Shown here: positions 12,560 to 23,531 of the stretch, piece after piece
How the letters are laid out: each line of letters starts with the position of its first letter
Numbering within the stretch: position 1 is the first letter of the stretch
NCBI GenBank assembly: GCA_021432605.1
Contig: MU271143.1
Location: forward strand, 3,295,277-3,359,276
Source of the DNA: Coniochaeta sp. PMI_546
Lineage: Eukaryota > Ascomycota > Sordariomycetes > Coniochaetales > Coniochaetaceae
Direction: 5' to 3'
Length of the DNA: 64,000 nt
The notes under the pieces: generated by a model
What the model saw: the letters and a program-made list of their open reading frames with translations, nothing else
Told to the model about the DNA's origin: nothing
Databases searched by the model: none
Made by a program: the position numbers and the translations under genes

Positions 12560-13218
12560 ATGGGCGACTAGGCTTTGGGAGGCAGCTAGGGACACAGGAA
12601 GAAGATGATCTGCTGGCATGTTGCCAAAGGGAAAGGATGTGATGGAGTTGATTGTTTTTTCAAGAATCGAGGCCCCATCGATGTGGGATCGCAAGCACAT
12701 TTCCCGGTATGGCGTGTAGTGTATTCATCTGGCAAAGGGCATCTACCGCCAGGCACTACCAGCCAGGGCAGGACAGGGCGGCAATAGGACACTGTCCGGT
12801 CCTTCAGCGGGAGGAACACGGACCAGCGAGAAATCAATTGAGAGTATCAACTTTCCGGCCATGCTCGGTCGTCATTGATTCGTGATATCATTCACTCGCG
12901 TTGTCGTCTGCTCGCGCCATCGTTGAACCACGCCATCGTCCAATCATACTTCGTATCATCGAACCCTTATTTTGCTGAGGGCCTCCGTGGGGGTCCAGAT
13001 TGCAGTGAAGGTGGCGAAAATACGCTATGCCAGCTCGGATGTGGAAGCACACGACAACCAAGCTCGGAGGCCGTGAAAGATCATAATTACACTCAGAAAC
13101 CCTTGCGTTGAACATTGTGGATGTCTAGTCTAGTCTAGTCTATAACCAATAACCCAAGAACGGAGGCCCTTTTGCCTTCTCGACGACCACAGCACCGTCC
13201 ACACAAACATCCCCCCTT
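12560..13218. other. Convergent 3' region NOT2 / AFG2
   Basis: 659 bp between the stop codons of two convergent genes. The only structure I see is a small GTCTA microsatellite at 13123-13142. Short frames are not convincing. Confidence 0.45.
13123..13142. repeat. GTCTA microsatellite, 4 copies
   Basis: Four perfect tandem copies of the 5-mer GTCTA. It lies in the 3' gap between NOT2 and AFG2. Confidence 0.9.
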
Positions 13219-15546
13219 CTAGAGCCGTCGGAACTTCTTCTCCCAGTCCGCATAACCCCGCAACATCTCCCCCGTGATCTGCTTGGGCATCTTGTCCATC
13301 GCCGCCCGGAAATCCTCCATCGAGATGTGCACCTCGCCCACGTCCTCCCCGGCATCCAGGCCCCTCATCAGGGCCACCCGCCCCGCAGACCGGCAGATCC
13401 CCACGATCTCCGCCCCGGAGTAGCCGTCCGTCTCCTCCGCCAGGGCCGCGAGGTCGACGTCCCCGGCCAGCCGCCTCTTGCCCTTGATGCCGTTCAGGAT
13501 GGCCTTGCGGGCCTCGAGGTCCGGCGGGCCGACGTAGATGAGCTCATCAAAGCGTCCGGGCCGGAGAAGCGCCGGGTCGAGGGCCTGCGGCCTGTTGGTG
13601 GCGGCCAGGACCAGGACGCCCTGCATCGTCTCGAAGCCGTCCATCTCGTTGAGCAGGGTGGTGAGGACGTTCAGCCCGCCGTGGCTGGTGGTGGTGGCGC
13701 CCGCACCAGTGCCGAAACCGTGTCGCTGCCCGGCAATGGAGTCGATCTCGTCGAAGAAGATCATGCTGGGGCTGACCTCGCGGGCGCGCTCGAAGAGGCG
13801 GCGGACGGCGCGCTCGGACTCGCCCACGTACATGTTGAGCAGCTCGGCGCCCTTGACGGCGAAGAAGTTGAGGCCGGACTCGGTGGCCATGGCCTGGGCG
13901 GCCATGGTCTTGCTGCATCCGGGGGGACCGTAGAGGAGGAAGCCCTTTGGCGGGGTGCCGATCAGGGCCGAGACGTCGGAGGCGGACATGCGGGAGAGGG
14001 AGACGGCGAGGCGGAGGGAGGCCTTGACGGTGGCTTGGCCGCCTATGTCGGTCCAGTGGATGGGGGGTGGTTTGAGGTTGACGTCGTGCATTGCGCTGGG
14101 GCGGATCTTCTTGCGGGCTTGGGAGAGGTGGGAGGGGGTTAGGTAGGAGGTGAAGGCTGGGTTGGGGGTGGGAGGGGTGGAGTTGAAGTTGAAGTTGGGT
14201 TTGGCGATGGTTAGGGTCTGGAGTTGGGCTTCGAGGGTGTTGGGGTGGGAGGGTTGGTGGGTGTCGAGGAGGGAGGCGAAGGCGATGTATTTGGCTTCTT
14301 CGGCCAGGAGGCGGAGGTCTTTGCCGTTGTAGGCGTGGGTGCGCTCGCTGAGGTCTTGGAGGGTGGCGGCTTTGGTGGCTGGGTCCAAGGGGAGGTTGAA
14401 GGAGGTCAGGATGGCCTTGCGACATGCCTCGTCTGGGAGGGGGAGGAAGATGTCTCTTGTGAACCGCCCTGGGTCTCGTAGGTCTGCGGGCACGTCGGTA
14501 ACGTGGTCTAGGCATGTGGCGATGACCACCACTTTGGGTAGCTCGCATCTGGCTGCGGCGTCGGCGGAGAGGGTGTCCAGGGCCTCGCAGAGTGCTAGGA
14601 TGACAGCAGTGCGGTTGGACCGCTCGCTGTCGATCAGCCGTTCGAGCGCGTCTATCAGGACGATGCTAGGCTGTTGATTTCGAGCCCGTGTTAACGTCTC
14701 CTGGACTTCTGGTAGTTTGTCCTTGAAGTGTATCCGGTGGACTGCGCCCCATCCGGTCTTCGCAACAAGGTCTAGGAGCATCGACTTTCCTGTGCCATGA
14801 CCTCCGTGGATGACAAGGCCAGAGAAGTTCGGTTGAGCATCATATGGGTTTGGTTTTGTGAACCTAACCAAGAATCTGTTGAGTTCCTTTACCTGCTCCT
14901 CCCGCCCTGGGACATTCTCAATTTCCAGTTTTCCAGGCTCGGCGGCCTCTACTGCCACGTCTCCCGGCCGGGCGATCTTGACGACCGTCCGCTTGTCAGC
15001 GTACCTGCCTAGGCCCGTGTAAGAGCCATTGACGCTCCGGACCGTAAACAAGGGCATGGGCCCCGGCCCAGGTAGCTTCTTCAGCACCAACCCGGGGAAG
15101 ACAGTCTCGATGTGCACCAGATGCCGTCCGAGGAACCACTCCCAGCCAGCCACGGAATCCGGATCGAGCTCCTTGGAGGAACCATCCTTGGCAGGCATGG
15201 CAGCCTCAATAACAACCTCCTCGGCCTCGGTAACGGACGCTGTGGCCGGAGAGTAGCATATCCTAACCTCACTGCCGATACTGAAACCGCAGGCCAAGCG
15301 GAAAGCTTCGCTCATCTGAACAACTTTGACCAGCTTGGTCGGCGCGGCCCATAGCAATGCCTCACGGCGAGAGGACATCTCCCGGCCGTCTTCTGTAAGC
15401 TCTACCACGGTGACGGCTTTACCGTCTTCCACGCTGCCTGTGAGCTCGATGAGAGCATCCTTGCTGATGAATATCCGACCGGCTGACTTGAGACCCTGGT
15501 CTTGGCCTGGGTTGGTGGCCCGGATCTTGACGTCTAGCGTCCTCAT
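13219..15546 (-). CDS. AFG2: AFG2/Drg1-type AAA-ATPase (775 aa)
   Basis: Type II AAA-ATPase; yeast Afg2/Drg1 (human SPATA5) strips Rlp24 from pre-60S ribosomes in the cytoplasm. Intronless, 775 residues, close to the yeast 780. An N-domain (about 1-210) precedes two AAA modules. D2 is canonical: GPPGCSKT at 540-547, the Cys-Ser-Lys form typical of this family, then SMIFFDEIDSI at 594-604 and LLRPGRFDELIY. D1 has a Walker A (GGHGTGKS, 248-255), but its Walker B reads IVLIDAL at 295-301, with Ala where the catalytic Glu normally sits, and its sensor region is also diverged (ATCLDHVTD). The start ATG at 15546 fits the N-domain. Divergent from the mitochondrial-protein gene (+). Assignment rests mainly on D2 and length. 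Confidence 0.87.
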   Translation of the reverse strand: MRTLDVKIRATNPGQDQGLKSAGRIFISKDALIELTGSVEDGKAVTVVELTEDGREMSSRREALLWAAPTKLVKVVQMSEAFRLACGFSIGSEVRICYSPATASVTEAEEVVIEAAMPAKDGSSKELDPDSVAGWEWFLGRHLVHIETVFPGLVLKKLPGPGPMPLFTVRSVNGSYTGLGRYADKRTVVKIARPGDVAVEAAEPGKLEIENVPGREEQVKELNRFLVRFTKPNPYDAQPNFSGLVIHGGHGTGKSMLLDLVAKTGWGAVHRIHFKDKLPEVQETLTRARNQQPSIVLIDALERLIDSERSNRTAVILALCEALDTLSADAAARCELPKVVVIATCLDHVTDVPADLRDPGRFTRDIFLPLPDEACRKAILTSFNLPLDPATKAATLQDLSERTHAYNGKDLRLLAEEAKYIAFASLLDTHQPSHPNTLEAQLQTLTIAKPNFNFNSTPPTPNPAFTSYLTPSHLSQARKKIRPSAMHDVNLKPPPIHWTDIGGQATVKASLRLAVSLSRMSASDVSALIGTPPKGFLLYGPPGCSKTMAAQAMATESGLNFFAVKGAELLNMYVGESERAVRRLFERAREVSPSMIFFDEIDSIAGQRHGFGTGAGATTTSHGGLNVLTTLLNEMDGFETMQGVLVLAATNRPQALDPALLRPGRFDELIYVGPPDLEARKAILNGIKGKRRLAGDVDLAALAEETDGYSGAEIVGICRSAGRVALMRGLDAGEDVGEVHISMEDFRAAMDKMPKQITGEMLRGYADWEKKFRRL

Positions 15547-15994
15547 GGTCCTTTCGTGAACGCGAGAGAGTATATGGAACGCGAGCCAGACGCTTTTTTC
15601 AAAAGAGAACCCACCAGACGTTTTCTCCTTTCGATCGGGTCATGTGTGGCTATTTCCAACTCAGAGATATGAATTTGCACAAATTTATTCAACGTAGTCC
15701 AATGTATTTGTGTCTTTTCTAGACTGTAGACGTCTGGTCTATATCTTTCGCTATAGGGTAACTACAAGGTACTCTAGAAATTTACGAAAAGTGGGTCTGG
15801 ATCGGAGTGCAGGACTGGACTGATGATACCTCATCGGCATCCTCAGTTCTGGAGCAGCGGCTCAGCATCTCAAATCTTTAGCCACACCACCTTGCAAACA
15901 CCTTTCCAGCGTCGCTCTCCGCTCACCGGTGCCTCTCGCCGCCCCTCCTCTGGAACACACACCGATGATTCTGTTATAGCAGGCGGCCGCATTG
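15547..15994. promoter_or_regulatory. Divergent promoter region AFG2 / mitochondrial protein
   Basis: 448 bp between the two start codons. The half near AFG2 (15640-15800) is AT-rich. No separate gene or named site is seen. Confidence 0.4.
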
Positions 15995-17911
15995 ATGCTG
16001 GGGAGGACGCGGCCTGCATCGCGATTCCTGCTGTGGCCGCGCAGTTCCTGGGCCGCCCGATTCACCACAACCTTGACCGAGCCGAGCCACGAAGCGACAG
16101 CGGAGCCAGACAGCTCGAGGGACGATGTTGTCAGTCCGCCCAAGAAGGAATTTGCGGGCATCAGGAAGCTCAATTCGGAGCTGAAGGACCGTAATGTCCT
16201 GTGGGCTGCGAAATACTCCATTCGACGGCTGAAACGAAATACTGCTCCCATCCCGCAAGCCTCATGGGCCAAATTCCAGAAGGCTTCGGGCGAGCCTGAG
16301 GCTGGCGGCAATCTTACGAAGAAGAGATGGACGCCGGCCAGGAGGACCGTGGCCCAGGACACTCCAGACTGGGTCGAGAGATACAGCGCAAAGAGGCACC
16401 TCGTCAAGGGCAGCAGACACCACGAGCGAGGATCGCGCACTGCCGGCGATGAGAACAACAGGCTTCCCGGTGCTTCCATAGGGGCAGATCCTGAGAGCTC
16501 GAAGGTGGCTCCTCACGGCCAGTGGAAACCATTCACTTTCAATTCAGAACTCGCTGGCAAGGGGCCATCATCCCCAGCGAATATACCGGCATTATCGAGC
16601 AAACCATTTACTCTGAATCCAGACCTCGCGGTCAGGGGTCGATCATCCCCTGCGCATACACCGATGTCGCCAAGCTCATTCACTCCGCCAAACAAGAACT
16701 TGGAGCACGTTCAGAGCAAATACGGCACGCCCTTGCCCTCCGAAGTACTTGGTGAGATGCAGACATGGAATTTTGAGATGCCGCCGATGACGGCAGAATC
16801 TTCCAACGCGGAGGCAGAGCTGGTTCCAGAGGACGATGGACCTCCTAGGTCCAAAATCATCGGCGAGATGAAGACCTGGAACTTCGAGGCCCCAGCGGTC
16901 AGCGAAGTGGACTCTGATATCCAAGAGGTCGTGTCAAAGTCGCCTCCTAGGTCACGGAGAGAAAATATCGAAGAGCTACCTCCGCTGGACCGCGAGTTCA
17001 GAGAGTGGCTGATAACAGCTACGGAGACAGCAGTGGCAGAGGCCGAAAAGAACCGTGCCAAAACGAACAATGTCGCAGTCTACGACGGCCCGACCGTCCT
17101 CGTCCTCAACGCAGCCAGCAGATCCCTCCTGGAGAGCGACTTCTACCGCCTCGCGCCGCAGGGCAAGCACCTCGGCGACTGGGCCGTAGGCATCGCGCGA
17201 ATCATCCAGGCCCGCCATCCAGCCACCTACGAACCCTTAGGGAAGTACTACATCTTCTTCCATACCCGCGCCGCCGCCATCGCCTACAGCGAGGAGGTAT
17301 GGCGTCTCCACGAGCTCTCGCAGAGGGCAGCCCACCTCATCTCGACCTCACTGTCCTCGTCCGACAGCATACCTGGCCCGCTACCTCTGGCCCCGACCCT
17401 TGCCGTCGACAAAGGCACCGAGTCCGACCTCGACGCCGCGCTGCGCGGATACACTCTACTCCCGCACAGCGCACGGCTGGACCTGAAACTGCACCTGTGC
17501 AAAGACCTCCCCGTCCCGGCCGAAGATCGGCTATCCAGCATGAGCCAGGCAGCTCACCACCACTTCGTCCTGATCAACCTGGAAGGCTGCAAGACCACCC
17601 TCGCAGCCCTGCACGAGGCCATCAGCCGCGACGGGGAGGAGCGTCGTCTCCCCTGGGGTCTCGCGGTCCGGGAGGACGGCAGGCCGTCCATAGCGGCCGT
17701 CGTGCCGGACGACGGGTCGGAGGCCGAGTTGTCGTGGCGCGGGAGCGTCGCAGATGATGACGATCCAGGGAACCGCTTCTGGCGGTTCATAGTGCCGTTC
17801 ACCGAGGCGGCGGAGGCGAGGCGGTTTGTGCGGAACTGGCACCGCCGGGAGATGCGCGATCTGGAGGGGCGGAATATGGTTGTTGTGTTTAATGTCACTG
17901 CGCTTTGGTAG
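15995..17911 (+). CDS. Mitochondrially targeted protein with RRM-like segments, function unknown (638 aa)
   Basis: I do not recognise an established family. The N-terminus (MLGRTRPASRFLLWPRSSW..) is basic, lacks acids for over 30 residues and looks like a mitochondrial presequence. The frame has a stop just upstream, so the ATG at 15995 is the first available. The middle holds two short internal duplications: KPFTFNSELA../KPFTLNPDLA.. and GEMQTWNFEMP../GEMKTWNFEAP... Two C-terminal stretches (about 350-430 and 525-630) have an RRM-like order: a hydrophobic strand (VLVLNAAS; FVLINLEG), a helix, then an aromatic strand and helix (YYIFFHTRAAAIAYSEEVW; FWRFIVPFTEAAEARRFV). A role in mitochondrial RNA handling is inference only. 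Confidence 0.75.
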   Translation: MLGRTRPASRFLLWPRSSWAARFTTTLTEPSHEATAEPDSSRDDVVSPPKKEFAGIRKLNSELKDRNVLWAAKYSIRRLKRNTAPIPQASWAKFQKASGEPEAGGNLTKKRWTPARRTVAQDTPDWVERYSAKRHLVKGSRHHERGSRTAGDENNRLPGASIGADPESSKVAPHGQWKPFTFNSELAGKGPSSPANIPALSSKPFTLNPDLAVRGRSSPAHTPMSPSSFTPPNKNLEHVQSKYGTPLPSEVLGEMQTWNFEMPPMTAESSNAEAELVPEDDGPPRSKIIGEMKTWNFEAPAVSEVDSDIQEVVSKSPPRSRRENIEELPPLDREFREWLITATETAVAEAEKNRAKTNNVAVYDGPTVLVLNAASRSLLESDFYRLAPQGKHLGDWAVGIARIIQARHPATYEPLGKYYIFFHTRAAAIAYSEEVWRLHELSQRAAHLISTSLSSSDSIPGPLPLAPTLAVDKGTESDLDAALRGYTLLPHSARLDLKLHLCKDLPVPAEDRLSSMSQAAHHHFVLINLEGCKTTLAALHEAISRDGEERRLPWGLAVREDGRPSIAAVVPDDGSEAELSWRGSVADDDDPGNRFWRFIVPFTEAAEARRFVRNWHRREMRDLEGRNMVVVFNVTALW

Positions 17912-18336
17912 ACAGGGCATTCACCGAGAAAGAAAAACGTATAGGGAAAGGAGACATGGTTGGTTGGGGTTTCTTGGTAAATAAAATATTGTTTACATAC
18001 TACACATGAACTTGTCCACACTGCCGCAACCACCCGAAAACCAGTGTCCGTATTAGTCCAAAGTCCATTCGTTCCCAGTCGCTCGCTACCAAGGTATCAT
18101 GACCCAAAAAGGAAAACTCATACCGACAACCATCAAGGCCCGTCTCCGTCACTCTAACAAATGAAAAACGCCGCCCAAAGTGTGTGAAAAGAATAGGACA
18201 GAGTCCCAGACTCCGCAGGCCTGCCTCGCTATGCATAGCTTTAGAAGAAGAAGAAAACAACCGGTAAGCAACCAGCGTCATCACATGGCGTCAGCACAAG
18301 GGCAACAAAAAGGTAATCAAGGAACGGCAACGCATC
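17912..18336. other. Convergent 3' gap
   Basis: 425 bp between two convergent genes, probably 3' untranslated sequence for both. No gene or repeat seen. Confidence 0.45.
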
Positions 18337-20544
18337 TCACAGCCCGTCCAAAACGACCCGTTCGCTCTTCCGATGCGCAGCAGGATGGCTATCCACCATC
18401 TCCGTCGGCGTCCCCATCTTGGTCTCCACCACCCGACCCTCCTTCCTCGACACCACCATCTTCTTGACCGGACTCGCGCCCGCCGCCGCAGCCGCCGCCG
18501 CCGCAGCCGCCGTGCCGGCCCTAGGCCTACCGGAAGAAGGCGGCAGCTGCCCGACGTCCGTCTTGAGCGGCCGCAGCAGCGTGCGCTGCTGCCGCGACAG
18601 GCTGATCTGCCGCGCGATGCTGATCTCCACCGCCGTCTTCAGCGCCGAGTCCGACTCGTCGATGTCCACGCTCGGGCGCGTGACGTGCGTGTGCACCGAC
18701 GACGCCGAGGACGAAGGCGAGCGGCGCGTCGTCGTGCTGCTCGCGCTGCTGCTGGGCGGCGCCGGCGGCTGCTGCTGAGGCTGAGGCTGGAGGAGGACGA
18801 CCTCCCCCGCCGCCGCGGGGCCGGAGATCATCTGCCACTCCGGCTCGGGGATGGTGGGCCTCAGCGGCTGGGCGTCGACGACGGACGCGAAGCGGGCGCT
18901 GGAGGGCTCGTCCATGCTCTGCGGGGAGTCGAGGATGAGGCCCGACACGTCGGGCCCGAACTGGAAGCCCTCCGCCTCCGCGGTGGGCACGGTGCGTTCC
19001 GGCTGTTCGCTTGCGCGGCTTAAGGCGCTGGGCGGGCCGGGGTTGCGCTGCTCCATGCTCCTGGGCGAGATGATGGTTACGGTCTTGCGTTCCTTGCGGG
19101 GAACGTGGAGGTCGAAACTCGGTCGTGAGGGTGAGGGTAGGAGGGCGGGTGATGTGTTGGACCGGGCGAGTCTCCTGGGCGTGAGGGGGGAGGAGCCGTG
19201 GTGCCGGTTGGGCCCGGGCGGGAAGAGGGTAAACCCGGGTGACTTTGTCGGCTGGGGAGATGTCGCCCGCCGTTGCCTCAGTCTCTCCTTTTCCTCCTCT
19301 TCGTGCAGGATCCGGTCGTTGATTGTCTTCAGTTTCTCCAGTGTTGCTTGCCTGCGGGCGAGCAGCGAGGAACTTGTTGCCTGGGGGTTGAGGACGTTGC
19401 TGAACATGACACTGTATCTCTCCATTTTGATGCTAGGTATTTCGATGTCTAGCAAGGGGCCTGAACCCAAGGAGGGCGCTGGCGGATCAGGTGACAGGTA
19501 GTTACTTTGCTGGTGTTCCTTTTCTTGGGGTATGGTCAACTGCGACCCCTGGGATTTTCCTCCTCCTCTGACGGCTCTTGGCTCGTACATTGGGCTTTCT
19601 ACGACAGGCAGGGTGTTGGACCTGATAATGATGGGTTTATATCTTGGTGCCTTTCGGTCGGCGACGGTGTTACTCCTGGTGGGCGTGCTCTCCCCAAAGG
19701 GCTGACTGGCCATTGACGTTGTCGTCATGCTCGATACCACGCTGCCTGAGTCCGCCGGCTCCGGACTTGCTCGTGGTTGCTCTTCCTTCTTCCTGCTTCC
19801 AAAGAGGCCGCCGAACAGCTTCCTCCTCTGTGTCTTCTGACGCTGGACGACAGGCGCTGTCGCAGTCTGATAGAGGTCCGGCGGTGTAAGTGGCTGCCGG
19901 CCTAGGGGGAGCTGAGATTCCCAAGGTACGGCCTCTGGTGGATGGGACGGACTTCCAAGAGCCATCCCGATCTGTATCTCGCCAGAGCTCAGAGTATCAG
20001 GCGTGTGCATCCTCGCCGGTATAGCCATAGGAGGGGAGAGGGCCGGATAGTCCATATCAGGGCTGTCTTCCGGTGTCGGCAGACCGCCCCTCATACCGAC
20101 TCGATAGGGTTGTAGACCCTTCTTCCTTTGGCCGCCCGTATAACCAGTCAAATACATATCGTCTTTAGATAACCGCTTGTCAGCCGTCGGTCTGGTTGTA
20201 AGACCCAGAAATGCCGACGCCTTAGCATTTGGCCCTCCGGAAGTGCTTGGTCTGGCAGGCATGGCGAAGGTGACCGGAGCAGCGTTTTTGGGCGGAGGAG
20301 GAGGGGGAAGGGGGCGTTCAAGATAGAGGTTCCTCCCGTCAGCGAACTGGTCGGGGGGATGCCCGGCGTTTTGAACTGCCTGCCAGCTTGCATCGTGCAG
20401 GGCAGGCCCAGGGAGATCTGATACGAAGGCTGGTCCATCACTTGGACTGGCTGGGCGAGCTGGGCCGTGCGCAGCAACGTCGTCTCCTGCATGCCCAGGA
20501 CCAACCCTCATTGACCTGGAACGTTTAATCACTCTTGTGAACAT
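18337..20544 (-). CDS. Pro/Ser-rich fungal protein, function unknown (735 aa)
   Basis: One long intronless frame. The open frame extends to 20619, but that end is a TTG; the first ATG is at 20544 (MFTRVIKRSRSMRVG..), so I use it. The protein is largely disordered, rich in Pro, Ser and Arg. It has a polyproline run near residue 80, a basic FGGLFGSRKK patch, one likely coiled coil around residues 385-440 (YSVMFSNVL.. LLARRQATLEKLKTIND), and an alanine tract of about 11 near the C-terminus encoded by GCC/GCA repeats. Conserved-looking islands such as GMRGGLPTPEDSP suggest a real fungal family. Long coding length and consistent composition support the gene; no function is assigned. Confidence 0.75.
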   Translation of the reverse strand: MFTRVIKRSRSMRVGPGHAGDDVAAHGPARPASPSDGPAFVSDLPGPALHDASWQAVQNAGHPPDQFADGRNLYLERPLPPPPPPKNAAPVTFAMPARPSTSGGPNAKASAFLGLTTRPTADKRLSKDDMYLTGYTGGQRKKGLQPYRVGMRGGLPTPEDSPDMDYPALSPPMAIPARMHTPDTLSSGEIQIGMALGSPSHPPEAVPWESQLPLGRQPLTPPDLYQTATAPVVQRQKTQRRKLFGGLFGSRKKEEQPRASPEPADSGSVVSSMTTTSMASQPFGESTPTRSNTVADRKAPRYKPIIIRSNTLPVVESPMYEPRAVRGGGKSQGSQLTIPQEKEHQQSNYLSPDPPAPSLGSGPLLDIEIPSIKMERYSVMFSNVLNPQATSSSLLARRQATLEKLKTINDRILHEEEEKERLRQRRATSPQPTKSPGFTLFPPGPNRHHGSSPLTPRRLARSNTSPALLPSPSRPSFDLHVPRKERKTVTIISPRSMEQRNPGPPSALSRASEQPERTVPTAEAEGFQFGPDVSGLILDSPQSMDEPSSARFASVVDAQPLRPTIPEPEWQMISGPAAAGEVVLLQPQPQQQPPAPPSSSASSTTTRRSPSSSASSVHTHVTRPSVDIDESDSALKTAVEISIARQISLSRQQRTLLRPLKTDVGQLPPSSGRPRAGTAAAAAAAAAAGASPVKKMVVSRKEGRVVETKMGTPTEMVDSHPAAHRKSERVVLDGL

Positions 20545-22080
20545 GGTGTCCGCTCCGTTCTCTTCTTGGTCAGCGCCCCCCCAGAATTGCCAGCAGGGTT
20601 CAATCCCGATCCTGTCCAACTGCTTCTCCAGTCACTAGCAGGGGGGGGAATGATGCTGCGCTGCGCTGAGTGGCAGGGATCACGGGTGGTGTGTTATTAC
20701 CGCAGAAACAACACATCAAAGGAGTGGATGAGACTGGTCGACGAACAAAATACCAGAAATGAGACGCCGTAATGAAGGAGAGCCCAGAAAAAGGCAGCAG
20801 ACCAAACAAAACTATAGGAATCTTTCATGACGGGCACCGGGCCTGCCATGACTTTACATATCTTGTCCTGAGGTCTTTGCCGTGGCGATTCTGGCGAGGC
20901 CGTCTCGAGATCAGTATTCTTCCAGAACGACGGCTATTTTGGCGGAATTTTGATCAGCAACAAGGGTGGTTCCTCCTCAGCACGGAGCTGCAGGAGCTGC
21001 AAGGGCACCCCTCGCCTGGGCGTTGCGTGACGACGATTTAGCGTGGTTCGACAGCGAAATACCCCTGGCTAGCGTCCTTGTTAAGGCGATCCAGATGTGG
21101 GGAGTTCGTCGTCTCGTGTCTCAGAGTTGCGAGTGAGCTCTCAGGGTCGGCGTCCAGCATGATTTACCGAGGAGGCACCGGAGCGAACCTTCGCCGGGAT
21201 GGGCAGTCGTGCGGCCCGTCTATCGCAGTCTTACGCGGGCTGAACAGGCTCAATGAGTTGATACCTGCTATTACCAGGTCCTTGACAACTTGTCTCGCGC
21301 ATGCACCGGTGAGCCCTTGACCTAGAAGATTTGAAATGGACGGCGGAGACACATGAGAGATATACCGGCTGCAAGTGCTGGTCTGGTCGTGTGGGCTCGG
21401 GTATGACCTCGTTGTCCGGTACTGTAAGCTGATATGCATCCATTTGTACGAAGTCTACTGGGATGATCGCATGCCATGTCAGTCGTACCAGATCAAGCGC
21501 TATCAGCCGAGCATGTACATATCCATCGTTCGATCAGAAGCAGCCTGTGGTGATGGACTTGTTTGACCAATGACCTGAGACATATTGCAGCAGACAAGGG
21601 ACGTGGAAATTGCCGTCAGATGCCCTTGATCCTCTCGCTGACATGCAACTGCGATGTCAACATCTGCCGGTGCTTTCTTTGCAACTTCCAGCTGGATGGA
21701 GTATGAGTTCAACTCGGTAAAGACCCAAGCGACGTTGTGGTCTCAAGATGAGGTTGTTTGCAATTTCGTGGGTAAATTCGGGACGCTCCTTCGATTTCGG
21801 TTCGACCAAGGCACGACTTGTTGGCACGACTCCGAATGACTGGCACCATGTGCTTCCGAAGACGCAGGACGGTGCAGTTGCAGACGGCAAGGCTGTCTTG
21901 GACCGGGAAACCATATTGACAGCGCACACGGAACGGCTGCCAACCCACAGACTCCCGACACACAATACACGGTTTCAGTGCTTGATATCACGCGCTGGAG
22001 CACTGCACAAGTGCGAACTGTGGTTTCCGTAAATGAAGGAGGCCCTGGAGTCGAGAATTGAGAAACTGAGGAACCACCAA

Positions 22081-22112
22081 ACTACTGACGACAACTACTA
22101 CTGACGACAACT
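22081..22112. repeat. Perfect 16-bp tandem duplication
   Basis: The 16-mer ACTACTGACGACAACT occurs twice head to tail with no mismatch. It lies in non-coding DNA. Confidence 0.9.
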
Positions 22113-23304
22113 GTGATCCTCCTCCCTGGCGTCGTGTCGCTACAGGTCCTCAGGCCTGGCCAAGACCTCTTTTCAGAAGCACGACTTAATGTTGCTGAAG
22201 ACGGGGACAGTGAACTTGGCTTGGGCGGGAAGGAAGGTTGCAGAGACCCTGGCCCATGCCAAGACTTGTTTCAAATTTCCCAGAAGGGCAAGCGCCATCG
22301 ACAACGTCTCACGAATGCAAATCCTCAACATCCCCACCCATTTTTAGAATACACGTACACTCGATTGGCACGAGACAAATAGAAGATTGGCACGACTGCT
22401 GCTGTTGTCGGATGATAGCAAAGCTGGTATATCATTGACGAGAACTACCAATACACAAGGTTAAGTAGATTTCCTCACACCTTCCCAATTTTGGTAACTG
22501 TCTAAGAACGCCCCGAGAGCATGTGTCGACTTTGTTCGCTTCGAAGGTCTTCGCATTCAAGGTTGCCCAGCTCGGCCTTCGAACGCTTCCGAAACTTTTA
22601 TCCGCCTGGTGATCGCCAAAGGTGAATCTGGATCTGCTTCAAGGACTCTATCCACTAGTAGATAGCGGTTTCCCCTTGCTGTCCGTCTTGGCACCCTAGT
22701 CCTCTCGGAAGCAGAGTACGTAGTTACTACTATGATTACATCTTTACAGTTAGATGGAACAAGTGTCATTGTCATGTGACTATGTTTGCCGTGAATTATC
22801 ACCTGAGATGATTTACCTCTTGTGCCATCCTGCCAACAGTGCTGCCTCAACCAGAATGACGGGTCAGGGCCGCTGGCCTATGGACATCAAGCACTTCTTC
22901 TCCACGAGCGAGACGTGAGGCGATCGGGCAATCATCCACTGAAGTTGAAGCCTGGGACCCCCGCATATATACCCTGTGTTGGAAGATCCAAGCCATTCTG
23001 ATGACACAGTTTTGGCCGACGGATTGTCAAACTACACTACCAAAAGAGCACCTACTACCCTACGTACTGTGTAGCTTTGTTATGAAGAAGGGAGGGCATG
23101 ACCTCATACCGCTTACGGCCTAGCGCATCGAACTGTCCTGTAGACATCAGCGCCCACCAACCCATGCGGTCCATCGCTTACAAGCTGTGATTACATGCTA
23201 CCTTGACCATGGCATTCTATAATCAAGTATGGACATCTGAGCTTCGTAGAGAACCCACTTACTCTTTCTCTATCTGCAAAACTATACATGACCTGATTCA
23301 TCTG

Positions 23305-23364
23305 GTGGTGAAATCCATCGCATGCAAGCAGACCTCCTACCGGACTTTAGAGCTTTATAGCTCC
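23305..23364 (+). repeat. Diverged direct repeat, copy A
   Basis: The last 24 bases (23341-23364) match copy B at 22 of 24 positions, and weaker similarity extends about 35 bases upstream (GCATGCAA.., GACCT..). The core contains a hairpin, GAGCT-TTAT-AGCTC. It could be a scrap of a dispersed repeat or an old local duplication. Confidence 0.6.
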
Positions 23365-23531
23365 GCACCCGCATACCAGTAGTCCTAAATGACTCAGACC
23401 GACTAGAACCTGGGTCACGAATCCAGCGTAGAGCTTTACGATTTGTAAGCCAGTCGCGAATAGGAAGCAGGAACCTCAGCCGGCTAGTACCTCTTCCATC
23501 TCTATTAGACACCGCAAGCCCGACAGGATGT

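Noticed and set aside
13327-14142. 271-codon plus-strand frame opposite AFG2
   Set aside because: Antisense shadow of a GC-rich coding region.
22560-22800. Possible scrap of a Ty1/copia-type RNase H region (LSEAEY-like peptide)
   Set aside because: Only one short peptide match and no supporting terminal repeats or other element parts; chance similarity is as likely.
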